From the NCBI RefSeq assembly GCF_021495345.1, contig NZ_CP099397.1, positions 2,852,001 through 2,916,000 on the forward strand: a stretch of DNA of 64,000 bases, written 5' to 3'. Shown one piece after another: positions 55,684 through 64,000 of the stretch. Position 1 is the first letter of the stretch; each line of letters starts with the position of its first letter. The notes beneath the pieces were generated by a model. That model saw only the letters and a program-made list of their open reading frames with translations. It did not search any database and was not told the DNA's origin. A program made the position numbers and the translations under genes. The stretch comes from Pseudomonas hydrolytica (GTDB taxonomy: Bacteria > Pseudomonadota > Gammaproteobacteria > Pseudomonadales > Pseudomonadaceae).

Positions 55684-55698
55684 TCATCGGTGGCTGAA

Positions 55699-55732
55699 AC
55701 GAAACATGGCGCCCTTGGGCGCCATGTTTCGT
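55699..55732. terminator. Perfect hairpin between cysH and cysB
   Basis: 16-base stem ACGAAACATGGCGCCC with its exact complement around loop TT. It can terminate both convergent genes. Confidence 0.85.
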
Positions 55733-55746
55733 TATGGTCTGCGGCC

Positions 55747-56730
<984 letters not shown>

Positions 56731-56825
56731 TCAAAGCAGTAAGGCAGGCCGGCAGCCGCCAATGCCTTATATAACCATATTATTGGTTTAAGCGCGCATC
56801 TATATCTTTTACCAGGTATATCCCC

Positions 56826-57326
56826 CTACAGTTCGCCTCGCCCCCGATGCTGAAGCATGGGCACCAGATACACTGGCGCCTCGGACAGCTGCACTACCCG
56901 CGCCGCCGTACGCCCCAGCGGTACGGCAAGATCGGCACCGTGGCTGTGACTGCCTACGACCAGTAGATCCACCCCGAGTTTCTGTGCCTCTTCGAGAATC
57001 ACCGCAGGCGGATCACCCTGCAGCACGCGCACGGCCCGAATCAGTTGCAGATCCTGCTGCCCGTCCCCCAACTCGTCGCGAAAGCCCTCCAGCACGCGCT
57101 GCTCGATGCTGGCCATGACCGTGCTCAGACCGTTGCGCCGCAACTCTTCCAGCGTCTCTTCATCCAGATAGGTCTGCAGGACCGACTCGGCGAACAGCCC
57201 CATCGGCTCGACGGCATGCACCACGTACAGATCGGCCTTGAAGCTGCGCGTCAGCGCCAGTGCATGTTGCAACACATAGGAAGCGTAGAGACCTAGATCG
57301 GTGGCATAGAGTATCGAGCGGATCAC
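56826..57326 (-). CDS. Universal stress protein (UspA family)
   Basis: 166 residues, single Usp domain: IRSILYATDLGLYASYVLQHALAL at the start, DLLVVGSHSHGAD and the ATP-binding loop region VPLGRTAARVVQLSEAPVYLVP. The glycine spacing differs from the canonical G-2x-G-9x-G(S/T), so ATP binding is likely but not certain. Transcribed alone upstream of cysB on the same strand. Confidence 0.9.
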   Translation of the reverse strand: MIRSILYATDLGLYASYVLQHALALTRSFKADLYVVHAVEPMGLFAESVLQTYLDEETLEELRRNGLSTVMASIEQRVLEGFRDELGDGQQDLQLIRAVRVLQGDPPAVILEEAQKLGVDLLVVGSHSHGADLAVPLGRTAARVVQLSEAPVYLVPMLQHRGRGEL

Positions 57327-57504
57327 ACGGCCTCCTTGACTGCTGGCGCAGGCCCTTGATTGAGCTTAGCAGCGCATCAGACAAAGCAAGGTCGGCGGCA
57401 GTATTTAGGACGAATGGCTATATGCAGAACGATGAACGCGCGCAGGCGTCGGCTGTCTCGCCCGGCAGCCACCGATGGAGGCGGCCTCTAGCGACCCGCG
57501 CAGG

Positions 57505-58410
57505 CTAAGGCTGCAGTTCGTTGCTGACGCCGTGCGGCACGTGCCCGGTCGCCACCACCTGCCGCGCCTTCTCGCAATGGCCGGTCTGGTCGTCGAAGAA
57601 CACATCGGCGGCGAAGGCTTCGAGCACGGCCGACTTGTCCAGCCCGCCGAGGAAGAAGGACTCGTCCAGGCGAATGTTCCATTCGCGCAGGGTGCGAATC
57701 ACCCGCTCGTGGGCAGGCGCCGAGCGTGCGGTCACCAGCGCAGTACGGATGGGGCAGTCCTGTTCGGGGAATTCCTGCTGCAGATTGTGCAGCGCCGCCA
57801 GGAACGGCTTGAACGGCCCACCGGGCAACGCCTGGCGCGCCGCCTCACGCTCATGACTCTGGAAGGCATGCAGCCCGCCGTTCTGATACACGCGCTCGGA
57901 GTCGTCGGAAAACAGCACCGCGTCACCGTCGAAGGCGATGCGCAGCTCATTGCTGTTGGCCCGACGCGTGCCGCCGGACAGCAGCGTCGCCGCGCCAAAG
58001 CCGGCCTTCAGTGCATTGCGCACGTCATCGGCATGGGTGGAAAGAAACAGATGGCAGCCAAACGCCGCCAGATAAGGATCGGGGCTGCGGCCGCCAACGA
58101 AGGCCGCGCGGGAAATCCCCAGACCGTAATGCTGGATCGAGTTGAAAGCACGCAGGCCGGTATCGGCGCTGTTGCGCGAGACCAGAATCACTTCGACGCG
58201 CTGCTCGCTCAGGCGCGTGTTGAGCCCGAGCAGCTTCTCCACGAGAGGAAAGGCGTCGCCCGGCATCAGCACTTCGTCCTCGTGCTCGATCTGGTAACGG
58301 CGGTAAGCCTCCACCCCCTCGCTCTCGTAGATCTGATGGCTTTCACTGAGATCGAACAGCGCGCGCGAGGAAATCGCCAGCACCAGCTTGTCAGCCAACC
58401 CCTTGCCCAT
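57505..58410 (-). CDS. 5'-nucleotidase (NT5C1 family)
   Basis: 301 residues. Shares the cytosolic 5'-nucleotidase type 1 pattern: LVLAISSRALFDLSESHQIYE at the start, VILVSRNSADTGLRAFNSI, ELRIAFDGDAVLFSDDSERV and DVFFDDQTGHCEKAR, HAD-superfamily acid residues included. It hydrolyses nucleoside monophosphates. It ends an operon headed by the reductase gene 2 bases upstream. Confidence 0.88.
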   Translation of the reverse strand: MGKGLADKLVLAISSRALFDLSESHQIYESEGVEAYRRYQIEHEDEVLMPGDAFPLVEKLLGLNTRLSEQRVEVILVSRNSADTGLRAFNSIQHYGLGISRAAFVGGRSPDPYLAAFGCHLFLSTHADDVRNALKAGFGAATLLSGGTRRANSNELRIAFDGDAVLFSDDSERVYQNGGLHAFQSHEREAARQALPGGPFKPFLAALHNLQQEFPEQDCPIRTALVTARSAPAHERVIRTLREWNIRLDESFFLGGLDKSAVLEAFAADVFFDDQTGHCEKARQVVATGHVPHGVSNELQP

Positions 58411-58412
58411 GA

Positions 58413-59366
58413 CTAGGCCTCCTGACGAGCCTGAATGAAACGCAGCGCCTGATACAGCGCGCGCACCCTGGGCATCTCGAAGCCCACGGTAGCGGCCGCC
58501 GCCAGAGGCGCCGCATAAATGGCGTGCAACTCCGCCGGCCGCCTCTGGGCGAAGTCGTGATACATGCTGGGCAGATAGTCGGGCATGCGCTCGGTGGCTG
58601 CCAGCAGCTTGTCGGCGTAGTTATCCGGCATGCCATGACCCAGCGCCTGGGCGGCCTGCACCACCTCCAGCATCATGTCGCGGATCAACGCACGACTGTC
58701 GGGGTTGCCCATCAGCTGGCGGGTATCGGCATCGAGCAACACCGACAGGCCGTTGTAAGGAACGTTCCACACCAGCTTCTGCCAGCGCGTCTGCGCCAGA
58801 TCGGGCATGGCGGCCGAATCCAGGCCGGCGCTGCGGAACATGGCAGCGCCCTCCTCGACCAGCGCCAGACGCTCGTCATCAGCCGTCGGGCCGGAGTGAT
58901 AGGCCAGATTGATCGCGCCCAGCGCCTGGTGTTCGATCACGCCGGGGCCACTGCGATGGACGCAGATATAGCAGAGCCCGCCGAGCAGATGCAGCCCCTC
59001 CGCCAGCAGCGGGCGCAGCTCGTCCTCCACCGCCAGGCCGTTCTGCAGCAGGACGACCTTGGCGCCAGGCGCCGCCGCCCTGGCGATCAGTGGCGCGAGT
59101 TCGGCATTGGCGGTGGTCTTGGCGCCAACCAGCAGCCAGTCGCACGCCGGCATGTCCTCGACCCGCTGATAGGCCTGCACCGGCGCCAGCTGCAGGGCGC
59201 CGTGCACCTTGCTGTTGAGCTGCAGGCCGCGCTCGGCGACTGCGGCGTATTCGCTGCGCAGCAGGAAATGCACGTCGAGCCCGGCGCGGGCCAGCAGCAG
59301 ACCATAGAAGCCGCCGATGGCACCGGTGCCGATGATGCCGACGCGCGGCGCGGGGGATTGAGACAT
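58413..59366 (-). CDS. 2-dehydropantoate 2-reductase family protein (PanE/ApbA)
   Basis: 317 residues. NAD(P)-binding GIIGTGAIGGFYGLLLARAG at the start, LLVGAKTTAN and VVLLQNGLAVEDEL, then the helical C-domain with TRWQKLVWNVPYNGLSVLL containing the catalytic Lys region of PanE. It may make pantoate, but many pseudomonads carry several paralogues, so the substrate is not certain. Its start is at the stop of the thioredoxin gene (one-base overlap). Confidence 0.88.
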   Translation of the reverse strand: MSQSPAPRVGIIGTGAIGGFYGLLLARAGLDVHFLLRSEYAAVAERGLQLNSKVHGALQLAPVQAYQRVEDMPACDWLLVGAKTTANAELAPLIARAAAPGAKVVLLQNGLAVEDELRPLLAEGLHLLGGLCYICVHRSGPGVIEHQALGAINLAYHSGPTADDERLALVEEGAAMFRSAGLDSAAMPDLAQTRWQKLVWNVPYNGLSVLLDADTRQLMGNPDSRALIRDMMLEVVQAAQALGHGMPDNYADKLLAATERMPDYLPSMYHDFAQRRPAELHAIYAAPLAAAATVGFEMPRVRALYQALRFIQARQEA

Positions 59367-59752
59367 CAGGGAAGCTCCTCAGCCGGGCGAAGCAGCGCCT
59401 CGCTCATGGCGGCAACCAGATCGGTTTGGGTAAGGGGCGCATGCAACGCGCCAAAGAACTGACCATCGCGAATCAGAAACAGCGCTGGCAGATGAAATAC
59501 CTCGTAGCGCGTCACCAAACCGGCATTACGGCCGGCGTCCACCCAGCACAGCCGCGTCACCGGCAGCGGCAAATGCGGCAGGGTCCGGCGCGCCCAGCGG
59601 CAGCTGGCACAGCCCGTGCTAGTGAACAGCAGTAGCGACGTACCGGGCAGATCGAGCAGATGGCGATCCGCATCGAGATCGGTCAGCTCCAATTGCGCCG
59701 CTATACTGAAATCAGTGATATCAGTTTGCCTGCATTCGAGGTCGGTGTTCAT
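59366..59752 (-). CDS. Thioredoxin-like protein with CASC motif
   Basis: 128 residues as drawn. The fold is recognisable from LLLFTSTGCASCRWARRTLPHL (redox motif CASC at about 48-51), the cis-Pro in HLPALFLIRDG and a C-terminal helix. The start ATG at 59752 overlaps the divergent PilZ start by sharing CATG, and codons 10-16 coincide with a palindrome, so translation could begin at a later non-ATG codon. First gene of an operon with the PanE-like and nucleotidase genes. Target unknown. Confidence 0.75.
   Translation of the reverse strand: MNTDLECRQTDITDFSIAAQLELTDLDADRHLLDLPGTSLLLFTSTGCASCRWARRTLPHLPLPVTRLCWVDAGRNAGLVTRYEVFHLPALFLIRDGQFFGALHAPLTQTDLVAAMSEALLRPAEELP
59706..59724. promoter_or_regulatory. 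19-base near-perfect palindrome over the PilZ promoter
   Basis: CTGAAATCAGTGATATCAG has arms CTGAAATCA and TGATATCAG that match in 8 of 9 pairs. It overlaps a TATACT -10 (59702-59707) for the PilZ gene and lies inside the first codons of the divergent thioredoxin frame, so it could be a shared operator. Confidence 0.5.
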
Positions 59753-60164
59753 GCGTAAGTTTCTGCGTCATCCAAGCGACATGCCGGTTGAACTGGTGCT
59801 ACGCAGGCAGGCCTGCATTCCGCGGCAACGGCTGAACAATATCAGCCTGGGCGGGGTCGCGTGCAACTCGTCGCGCGGTTTTCGCCGAGGCACCTCGGTG
59901 GAGTTGCGCATTCCCCTGCTGGGCGAACAGGCCCGCTATCCCGGCGTGGTCGCCTGGTGCCGACGGCAGGAAGAGGATTACCTGGTCGGTATCGCCTTCA
60001 TCGACGAAGACACCCTGTTCCGCGCGCGCATGGTGGAGCAGGTCTGCCAGATTCAGCACTATCGCCAACAGCTGGAGCAGGAATCGGGCGAATCCATGGC
60101 CATCGAGCAATGCGCCCGCGACTGGATCGCCAAGCATGCCGCCGAATTTCCCTATCTGGCCTGA
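59751..60164 (+). CDS. PilZ-domain protein (c-di-GMP binding)
   Basis: 137 residues from the ATG at 59751; 45 further codons upstream are the antisense of the thioredoxin gene. RxxxR is seen as RKFLR (residues 2-6) and NxSxxG as NISLGG (about 29-34), so c-di-GMP binding looks intact. The rest is a PilZ barrel and a helical tail. Likely a small c-di-GMP effector; the partner is not identifiable. Confidence 0.88.
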   Translation: MRKFLRHPSDMPVELVLRRQACIPRQRLNNISLGGVACNSSRGFRRGTSVELRIPLLGEQARYPGVVAWCRRQEEDYLVGIAFIDEDTLFRARMVEQVCQIQHYRQQLEQESGESMAIEQCARDWIAKHAAEFPYLA

Positions 60165-60325
60165 TACTCCCAAGCTATCGGCCTTATTGGACTTAACGCC
60201 CATTGTCGCGCAGCCCCGTACGCGCTAAGGTTCGGCTCCCCCTGCACCAACTAGCTGTGCACCGCCATAGGGGATCGCTGGCGGCCGGCACCCGTGACCT
60301 GACGACTGACCCGATGAATAGCACG

Positions 60326-61402
60326 ATGGCTGATTTACCGATCGACGACCTCAACGTCGCCTCCAACGAAACCCTGATCACCCCCGACCAGCTCAAACGC
60401 GAGATTCCTCTGACCGATGCCGCGCTCAAGACCGTGGCCCATGGTCGTCAGGTGGTGCGCGACATTCTCGATGGCAAGGACCATCGTCTGTTCGTGGTGG
60501 TCGGCCCCTGCTCGATCCATGACATCAAGGCCGCCCACGAATACGCCGAGCGCCTCAAGGGGCTGGCCGCCGAGCTGTCCGATACCCTGTTCCTGGTCAT
60601 GCGCGTGTACTTCGAGAAGCCGCGTACCACGGTTGGCTGGAAAGGCCTGATCAACGATCCCTATCTGGACGACTCGTTCAAGATCCAGGACGGCCTGCAC
60701 ATCGGTCGTCAGCTGCTGCGCGATCTGGCGGAGATGGGCCTGCCCACCGCCACCGAAGCGCTCGACCCGATTTCCCCGCAGTACCTGCAGGACCTGATCA
60801 GCTGGTCGGCCATCGGCGCGCGTACCACCGAATCCCAGACCCACCGCGAGATGGCTTCCGGCCTGTCCTCGGCCGTCGGCTTCAAGAACGGCACCGACGG
60901 TGGCCTGACCGTGGCGATCAACGCCCTGCAGTCGGTTTCCAGCCCGCACCGTTTCCTCGGCATCAACCAGGAAGGTGGCGTTTCCATCGTCACCACCAAG
61001 GGCAACGCCTACGGCCACGTGGTACTGCGCGGCGGCAACGGCAAACCCAACTACGACTCGGTCAGCGTCGCCATTTGTGAGCAGGAACTGACAAAAGCCG
61101 GCATCCGCCCGAACATCATGGTCGACTGCAGCCATGCCAACTCCAACAAGGACCCGGCCCTGCAGCCGCTGGTGCTGGAGAACGTCGCCAACCAGATTCT
61201 GGAGGGCAACAATTCCATCGTCGGCCTGATGGTCGAGAGCCACCTGGGCTGGGGCAACCAGTCGATTCCGAAGAATCTGAGCGACCTCAAGTACGGTGTC
61301 TCCATCACCGATGCATGCATCGACTGGGATACCACCGAGAAGAGCCTGCGCAGCATGCACGCCAAGCTCAAGGACGTGCTGCCCAAGCGTCAGCGTGGCT
61401 GA
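60326..61402 (+). CDS. aroF: 3-deoxy-7-phosphoheptulonate (DAHP) synthase, class I
   Basis: 358 residues from the ATG at 60326 (an ATG four codons earlier at 60314 is possible; neither has a strong RBS). Conserved motifs: VVVGPCSIHD, the RVYFEKPRTTVGWKGLINDP loop, ARTTESQTHREMASG, and IMVDCSHANSNKDP with the metal ligands. It condenses PEP and erythrose-4-phosphate, the first step of aromatic amino-acid synthesis. Which amino acid inhibits it cannot be seen. Followed by a strong terminator. Confidence 0.94.
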   Translation: MADLPIDDLNVASNETLITPDQLKREIPLTDAALKTVAHGRQVVRDILDGKDHRLFVVVGPCSIHDIKAAHEYAERLKGLAAELSDTLFLVMRVYFEKPRTTVGWKGLINDPYLDDSFKIQDGLHIGRQLLRDLAEMGLPTATEALDPISPQYLQDLISWSAIGARTTESQTHREMASGLSSAVGFKNGTDGGLTVAINALQSVSSPHRFLGINQEGGVSIVTTKGNAYGHVVLRGGNGKPNYDSVSVAICEQELTKAGIRPNIMVDCSHANSNKDPALQPLVLENVANQILEGNNSIVGLMVESHLGWGNQSIPKNLSDLKYGVSITDACIDWDTTEKSLRSMHAKLKDVLPKRQRG

Positions 61403-61418
61403 TCCAGGCGGCACCAAT

Positions 61419-61447
61419 GAAAACGCCGGGCAATGCCCGGCGTTTTC
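61419..61447 (+). terminator. Terminator after DAHP synthase
   Basis: GAAAACGCCGGGC pairs with GCCCGGCGTTTTC around AAT, ending in TTTT. Strong and symmetrical, 17 bases after the stop. Confidence 0.92.
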
Positions 61448-61468
61448 GTATCCGCGCTCAACTCGTAG

Positions 61469-61486
61469 GGTGGGCTTCAGCCCACC
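61469..61486. repeat. Short Pseudomonas-type hairpin repeat
   Basis: GGTGGGCTTCAGCCCACC, embedded in GTAGGGTGGGCTTCAGCC, is a common intergenic repeat unit in pseudomonads. It lies between DAHP synthase and the GNAT gene. Confidence 0.75.
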
Positions 61487-61516
61487 GTCACGGTCAGCGA
61501 GGGCTAACCCCCTGCG

Positions 61517-61801
61517 TTATGGCGCCTCCTGCTGGTGACGCGAACGACGCTCCATGTAGCGCTCGACGTAGGAACAGGACGGAATCACCGTATACCCCTT
61601 GCCCTCGGCATAGCGCAGCGCATGTTCGGTCAGTGCCGCCGCGATACCGCGACCGCGCAGCGAGTTGGGTACGAAGGTGCGATAGATGTCCAGGGTCTGC
61701 TTGCCTAGATCCATATAGGCCAGATAGGCACGATCACCGCCGACGGTCGTCACGAATTGATGACTGGCCTGATCGTGGTGAATGGACAACCCCTCGCTCA
61801 T
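61517..61801 (-). CDS. Small GNAT-family N-acetyltransferase
   Basis: 94 residues from the ATG at 61801 (AGGAG upstream). Single compact GNAT core: LAYMDLGKQTLDIYRTFVPNSLRGRGIAAAL with the acetyl-CoA loop (RGRGIA), then ALRYAEGKGYTVIPSCSYVERYM. It corresponds to the short YjdJ/NATD1-like class. Substrate unknown. Confidence 0.85.
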   Translation of the reverse strand: MSEGLSIHHDQASHQFVTTVGGDRAYLAYMDLGKQTLDIYRTFVPNSLRGRGIAAALTEHALRYAEGKGYTVIPSCSYVERYMERRSRHQQEAP

Positions 61802-61942
61802 CTTCACTCCTCTAGCCGCGAACCCATCGCGACGCGTCTGTATTTCATACCGGCGCTTCGACCAAAGCGCAAATTCACGCCCGACCAACGGACGCCCAAT
61901 GCACTCAGCTTAACAGGCGGCAGGCCGCCCAGCCACGCGCAA

Positions 61943-63316
61943 TCACAGGCTCAACAGCGCAATGCACAGCAACGCTGCCACCACCGGAATGAGTACGGTG
62001 ATCACGAAGATGTCCTTGTACGCCTGTTTGTGGGTCAGCCCCATGATCATCAGCATGGCGATCACCGCGCCGCAATGCGGCAGCGAGTCGAGCCCGCCTG
62101 CGGTGATGTTGGCGATACGGTGCAGCACCTCCGGCTCCACGCCCATTTCCAGATAGCGCGGCGCCAGGGTCTGCATGAATATCTGCAGCCCGCCCGAGGA
62201 CGAACCGACGATACCCGACACCACGCTGACCGAGGCGAACACCGACAGCAGCGGCGGCAGCTCGACCGCCAGTATCCACTGCGCGAACTGGGCGAAGCCG
62301 GCGGTCTGTGTCACCACCCCACCGAAGCCGATCACCGCCGCGGTATTGAGCAGCGGCATGATGGCGTCATCGGCGCCCTGACCGAGCAAGCCCATGGTGT
62401 TGCGCCGTAGCGCCGGGAACATCACCACCGCCACGCCCGTGGCGATGACCAGCGCCAGACTCGGCCAGAGGATCGGCTGTGCCTGGCTGAACGCCAGCAG
62501 CTGGCCCAGCGCACCCTGCCCCGGCATCACCATGCCGGACAGCGCGATCACGCGGGGCAACAGAATGATCCCCAGCACCACGACGATCGGCACCAGCGCC
62601 ATGCCCCAGTGCGGGCCGCTGCCCGGCGTGCCGGCCAGCTGCTCCATGCGCACGTCCTGGACATTGGCCTCGAAACCCTCTCCACGCTCGCGGGCCAGGC
62701 GCCACTCGCGCTGCAGATAGGCCATGCCCAGGCCGATCATCACCAGCGAAGCGAACAGACCGATCCAGGCACCGGCGAACAGATCGGTGCCCAGAGCGCT
62801 GGCAGCGATCACGTTGTGAATCGAGGGCGAGCCCGGCAATGCGGTCATGGTGAAGGTGCCGGCGCCCAGCGCCGTCGCGGCGCAGAACAGTCGCTTCGGC
62901 AGGTTGGCCTCGCGCATCAGGGTGATGCCCAGCGGATACATGGTGAAGATCACCACGAACACCACCACCCCGCCATAGGTCAGCACCGCGCAGACCAGCA
63001 TCGCCACCCACAGCGTGCGCTGGGTGCCGAGGCCGCGCGTGATCGCCTGGGCAATGCTGCTGGCCGCCTGGCTGGCGGCCATGACCTTGCCAAAGATGGC
63101 GCCGCAGAGAAACAGCACGAAGAACTTGCCGGCGAATGTGAACGCCCCCAGCGGCCCGAACGGAAAATGCTCCAGAAGCGCCTTGGGCACTGCAACGCCA
63201 TTGCTCAATGCCACCAGAATCGAACACAGCAGCGCCGCTATGAAAATGTTCACGCCACGCAGCGCCATGAAGATCAGCAGCGCCAAGCCCAGCAACAGCC
63301 CCAGATTACCCAACAT
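61943..63316 (-). CDS. GntP-family organic-acid/gluconate permease
   Basis: 457 residues with about twelve membrane segments. The GntP pattern is visible: FVLFLCGAIFGKVMAAS (about 70-85), ALPGSPSIHNVIAASALGTD and the C-terminal AGGLDSLPHCGAVIAMLMIMG. The substrate could be gluconate, citrate or a hydroxy acid such as 3-hydroxybutyrate; no linked catabolic gene is present to decide. Transcribed alone, divergent from oprI over 279 bases. Confidence 0.88.
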   Translation of the reverse strand: MLGNLGLLLGLALLIFMALRGVNIFIAALLCSILVALSNGVAVPKALLEHFPFGPLGAFTFAGKFFVLFLCGAIFGKVMAASQAASSIAQAITRGLGTQRTLWVAMLVCAVLTYGGVVVFVVIFTMYPLGITLMREANLPKRLFCAATALGAGTFTMTALPGSPSIHNVIAASALGTDLFAGAWIGLFASLVMIGLGMAYLQREWRLARERGEGFEANVQDVRMEQLAGTPGSGPHWGMALVPIVVVLGIILLPRVIALSGMVMPGQGALGQLLAFSQAQPILWPSLALVIATGVAVVMFPALRRNTMGLLGQGADDAIMPLLNTAAVIGFGGVVTQTAGFAQFAQWILAVELPPLLSVFASVSVVSGIVGSSSGGLQIFMQTLAPRYLEMGVEPEVLHRIANITAGGLDSLPHCGAVIAMLMIMGLTHKQAYKDIFVITVLIPVVAALLCIALLSL

Positions 63317-63498
63317 TGCCGTCCCCCACTCTCGTCTTATTGTTTTGACTTGCGAATCCGGACAGTTATAACAGCTCCGACAGTAGCGTGCGCCGAGAGA
63401 CCGCCCTCGACTGTTTGTTTTTTATACAAACCAGGCACTTCACACCCAGCCACGGGCATCGAGCAATAAAAAAAAGCGCAACTCTTGCCTTGCCTCCG

Positions 63499-63526
63499 TT
63501 TACTTACTAAAAGTAATAGGTAGTAT
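63499..63526 (+). promoter_or_regulatory. Likely oprI promoter
   Basis: TTTACT (63499-63504), 16-base spacer, TAGTAT (63521-63526), about 70 bases before the oprI start. A TTACTAAAAGTAA inverted repeat lies in the spacer. The rest of the gap 63317-63595 is AT-rich and shows nothing else definite. Confidence 0.55.
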
Positions 63527-63595
63527 GTAGGCCGGCTAATTTCCCGCAGTTGGGGAATTGCTTTTTATGGAAAACTCCACCTCAAGGGGAACACG

Positions 63596-63847
63596 ATGAA
63601 CAACGTTCTGAAATTCTCTGCTCTGGCTCTGGCCGCAGTTCTGGCTACCGGTTGCAGCAGCATGTCCAAAGAAACCGAAGCTCGTCTGACTGCTACCGAA
63701 GACGCAGCTGCTCGCGCCCAAGCCCGTGCCGACGAAGCCTACCGCAAGGCTGATGAAGCTCTGGCTGCCGCTCAGAAGGCTCAGCAGACCGCTGACGAAG
63801 CCAACGAGCGCGCTCTGCGTATGCTGGAAAAAGCCAGCCGCAAGTAA
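63596..63847 (+). CDS. oprI: OprI, murein/outer-membrane lipoprotein (Lpp-like)
   Basis: 83 residues. Lipobox LATGCSS (Cys20) anchors it in the outer membrane; the mature protein is an Ala-rich heptad coiled coil ([19 protein letters not shown]) ending in Lys (KASRK), the residue that can link to peptidoglycan. Codon use is highly biased, as in a very strongly expressed gene (RBS AAGGGGAA). Structural role tying the outer membrane to the wall. Confidence 0.97.
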   Translation: MNNVLKFSALALAAVLATGCSSMSKETEARLTATEDAAARAQARADEAYRKADEALAAAQKAQQTADEANERALRMLEKASRK

Positions 63848-63866
63848 TAGGCGACTCGGCTTCTCG

Positions 63867-63898
63867 AAAGCCGCCCCAGGTAACTGGGGCGGCTTTTT
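63867..63898 (+). terminator. oprI terminator
   Basis: AAAGCCGCCCCAG pairs with CTGGGGCGGCTTT around GTAA and is followed by T residues. Strong terminator. Confidence 0.95.
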
Positions 63899-63950
63899 TA
63901 TCGCCTGTAGTTAGTTGCCCATCAGTGGCCTAGTTGTCTATCGCGCAATA

Positions 63951-63981
63951 AAAAGCCCGCCGGCACAAGTGCGGGCGGGCT
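63951..63981 (-). terminator. Terminator of an off-window minus-strand gene
   Basis: AAAGCCCGCC and GGGCGGGCT flank a short loop; on the minus strand the stem is followed by TTTTTATTG. A gene convergent with oprI must lie just beyond base 64000. Confidence 0.7.
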
Positions 63982-64000
63982 GTTTACCGGCGGCGAGTTA

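Overview
The window is high-GC DNA with divergent and convergent operons, Pseudomonas-type REP hairpins and the genes oprI, thrH, piuA/piuC, imuA-imuB-dnaE2, tpm, sohB and cysB. It is almost certainly a Pseudomonas chromosome. The xylM/alkB-type hydroxylase next to thrH suggests, by inference only, the mendocina/oleovorans side of the genus rather than P. aeruginosa. No rRNA or CRISPR array was seen.

Layout. 1-1271: the end of a GtrA/HpnK-type envelope-sugar operon. 1335-19521: a large iron region. It holds an ECF sigma / FecR / STN-type TonB receptor / YncE-like operon, a Fur-boxed ferric-iron ABC transporter, a Sel1 protein with a piuA - orphan response regulator - piuC cluster, an MFS pump, a stunted Fur-like protein, and a FecA-like receptor broken by two frameshifts. 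19968-21506: an HU protein, a XRE regulator and a LysR effector domain lacking its HTH. 21662-26803: the LexA-controlled mutasome imuA-imuB-dnaE2. 26841-30136: a low-GC lipoprotein hydrolase and a large ICEclc-type integrase sitting at the 3' end of tRNA-Gly(GCC), followed by tRNA-Glu. 30751-38382: ordinary core genes (GST, tpm, ring-cleavage dioxygenase, TetR plus hotdog protein, acuI, sohB, phosphatase, SCP2).

38474-49221 is the most interesting part. A five-gene minus-strand operon encodes a small secreted Asp/Gly-rich protein, a C39-type peptidase without an ABC transporter, two outer-membrane barrel proteins and a MalM-like periplasmic protein with WVD repeats. It lies directly behind two overlapping ~905-residue MalT-type LuxR regulators. 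The layout resembles the loosely named Fil 'putative pilus system' and shares logic with the Fap amyloid exporter, but the function is unknown.

49388-61402: pabB, an inserted XylM/AlkB hydroxylase with a XylA-like reductase and an AraC regulator, then thrH, a short cysH, cysB, a universal stress protein, a 5'-nucleotidase, a ketopantoate reductase family protein, a thioredoxin and PilZ pair whose start codons overlap, and DAHP synthase. 61517-64000: a GNAT protein, a GntP permease, oprI, and the terminator of an off-window gene.

Working together: the left third captures iron under Fur and cell-surface signalling, the middle combines SOS mutagenesis with an integration hotspot, and the right half combines a putative surface/export operon, hydrocarbon oxidation and sulfur/aromatic amino-acid metabolism. 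Start codons were chosen by ribosome-binding site and family length. Family names rest on recognising motifs by eye, not on searches.
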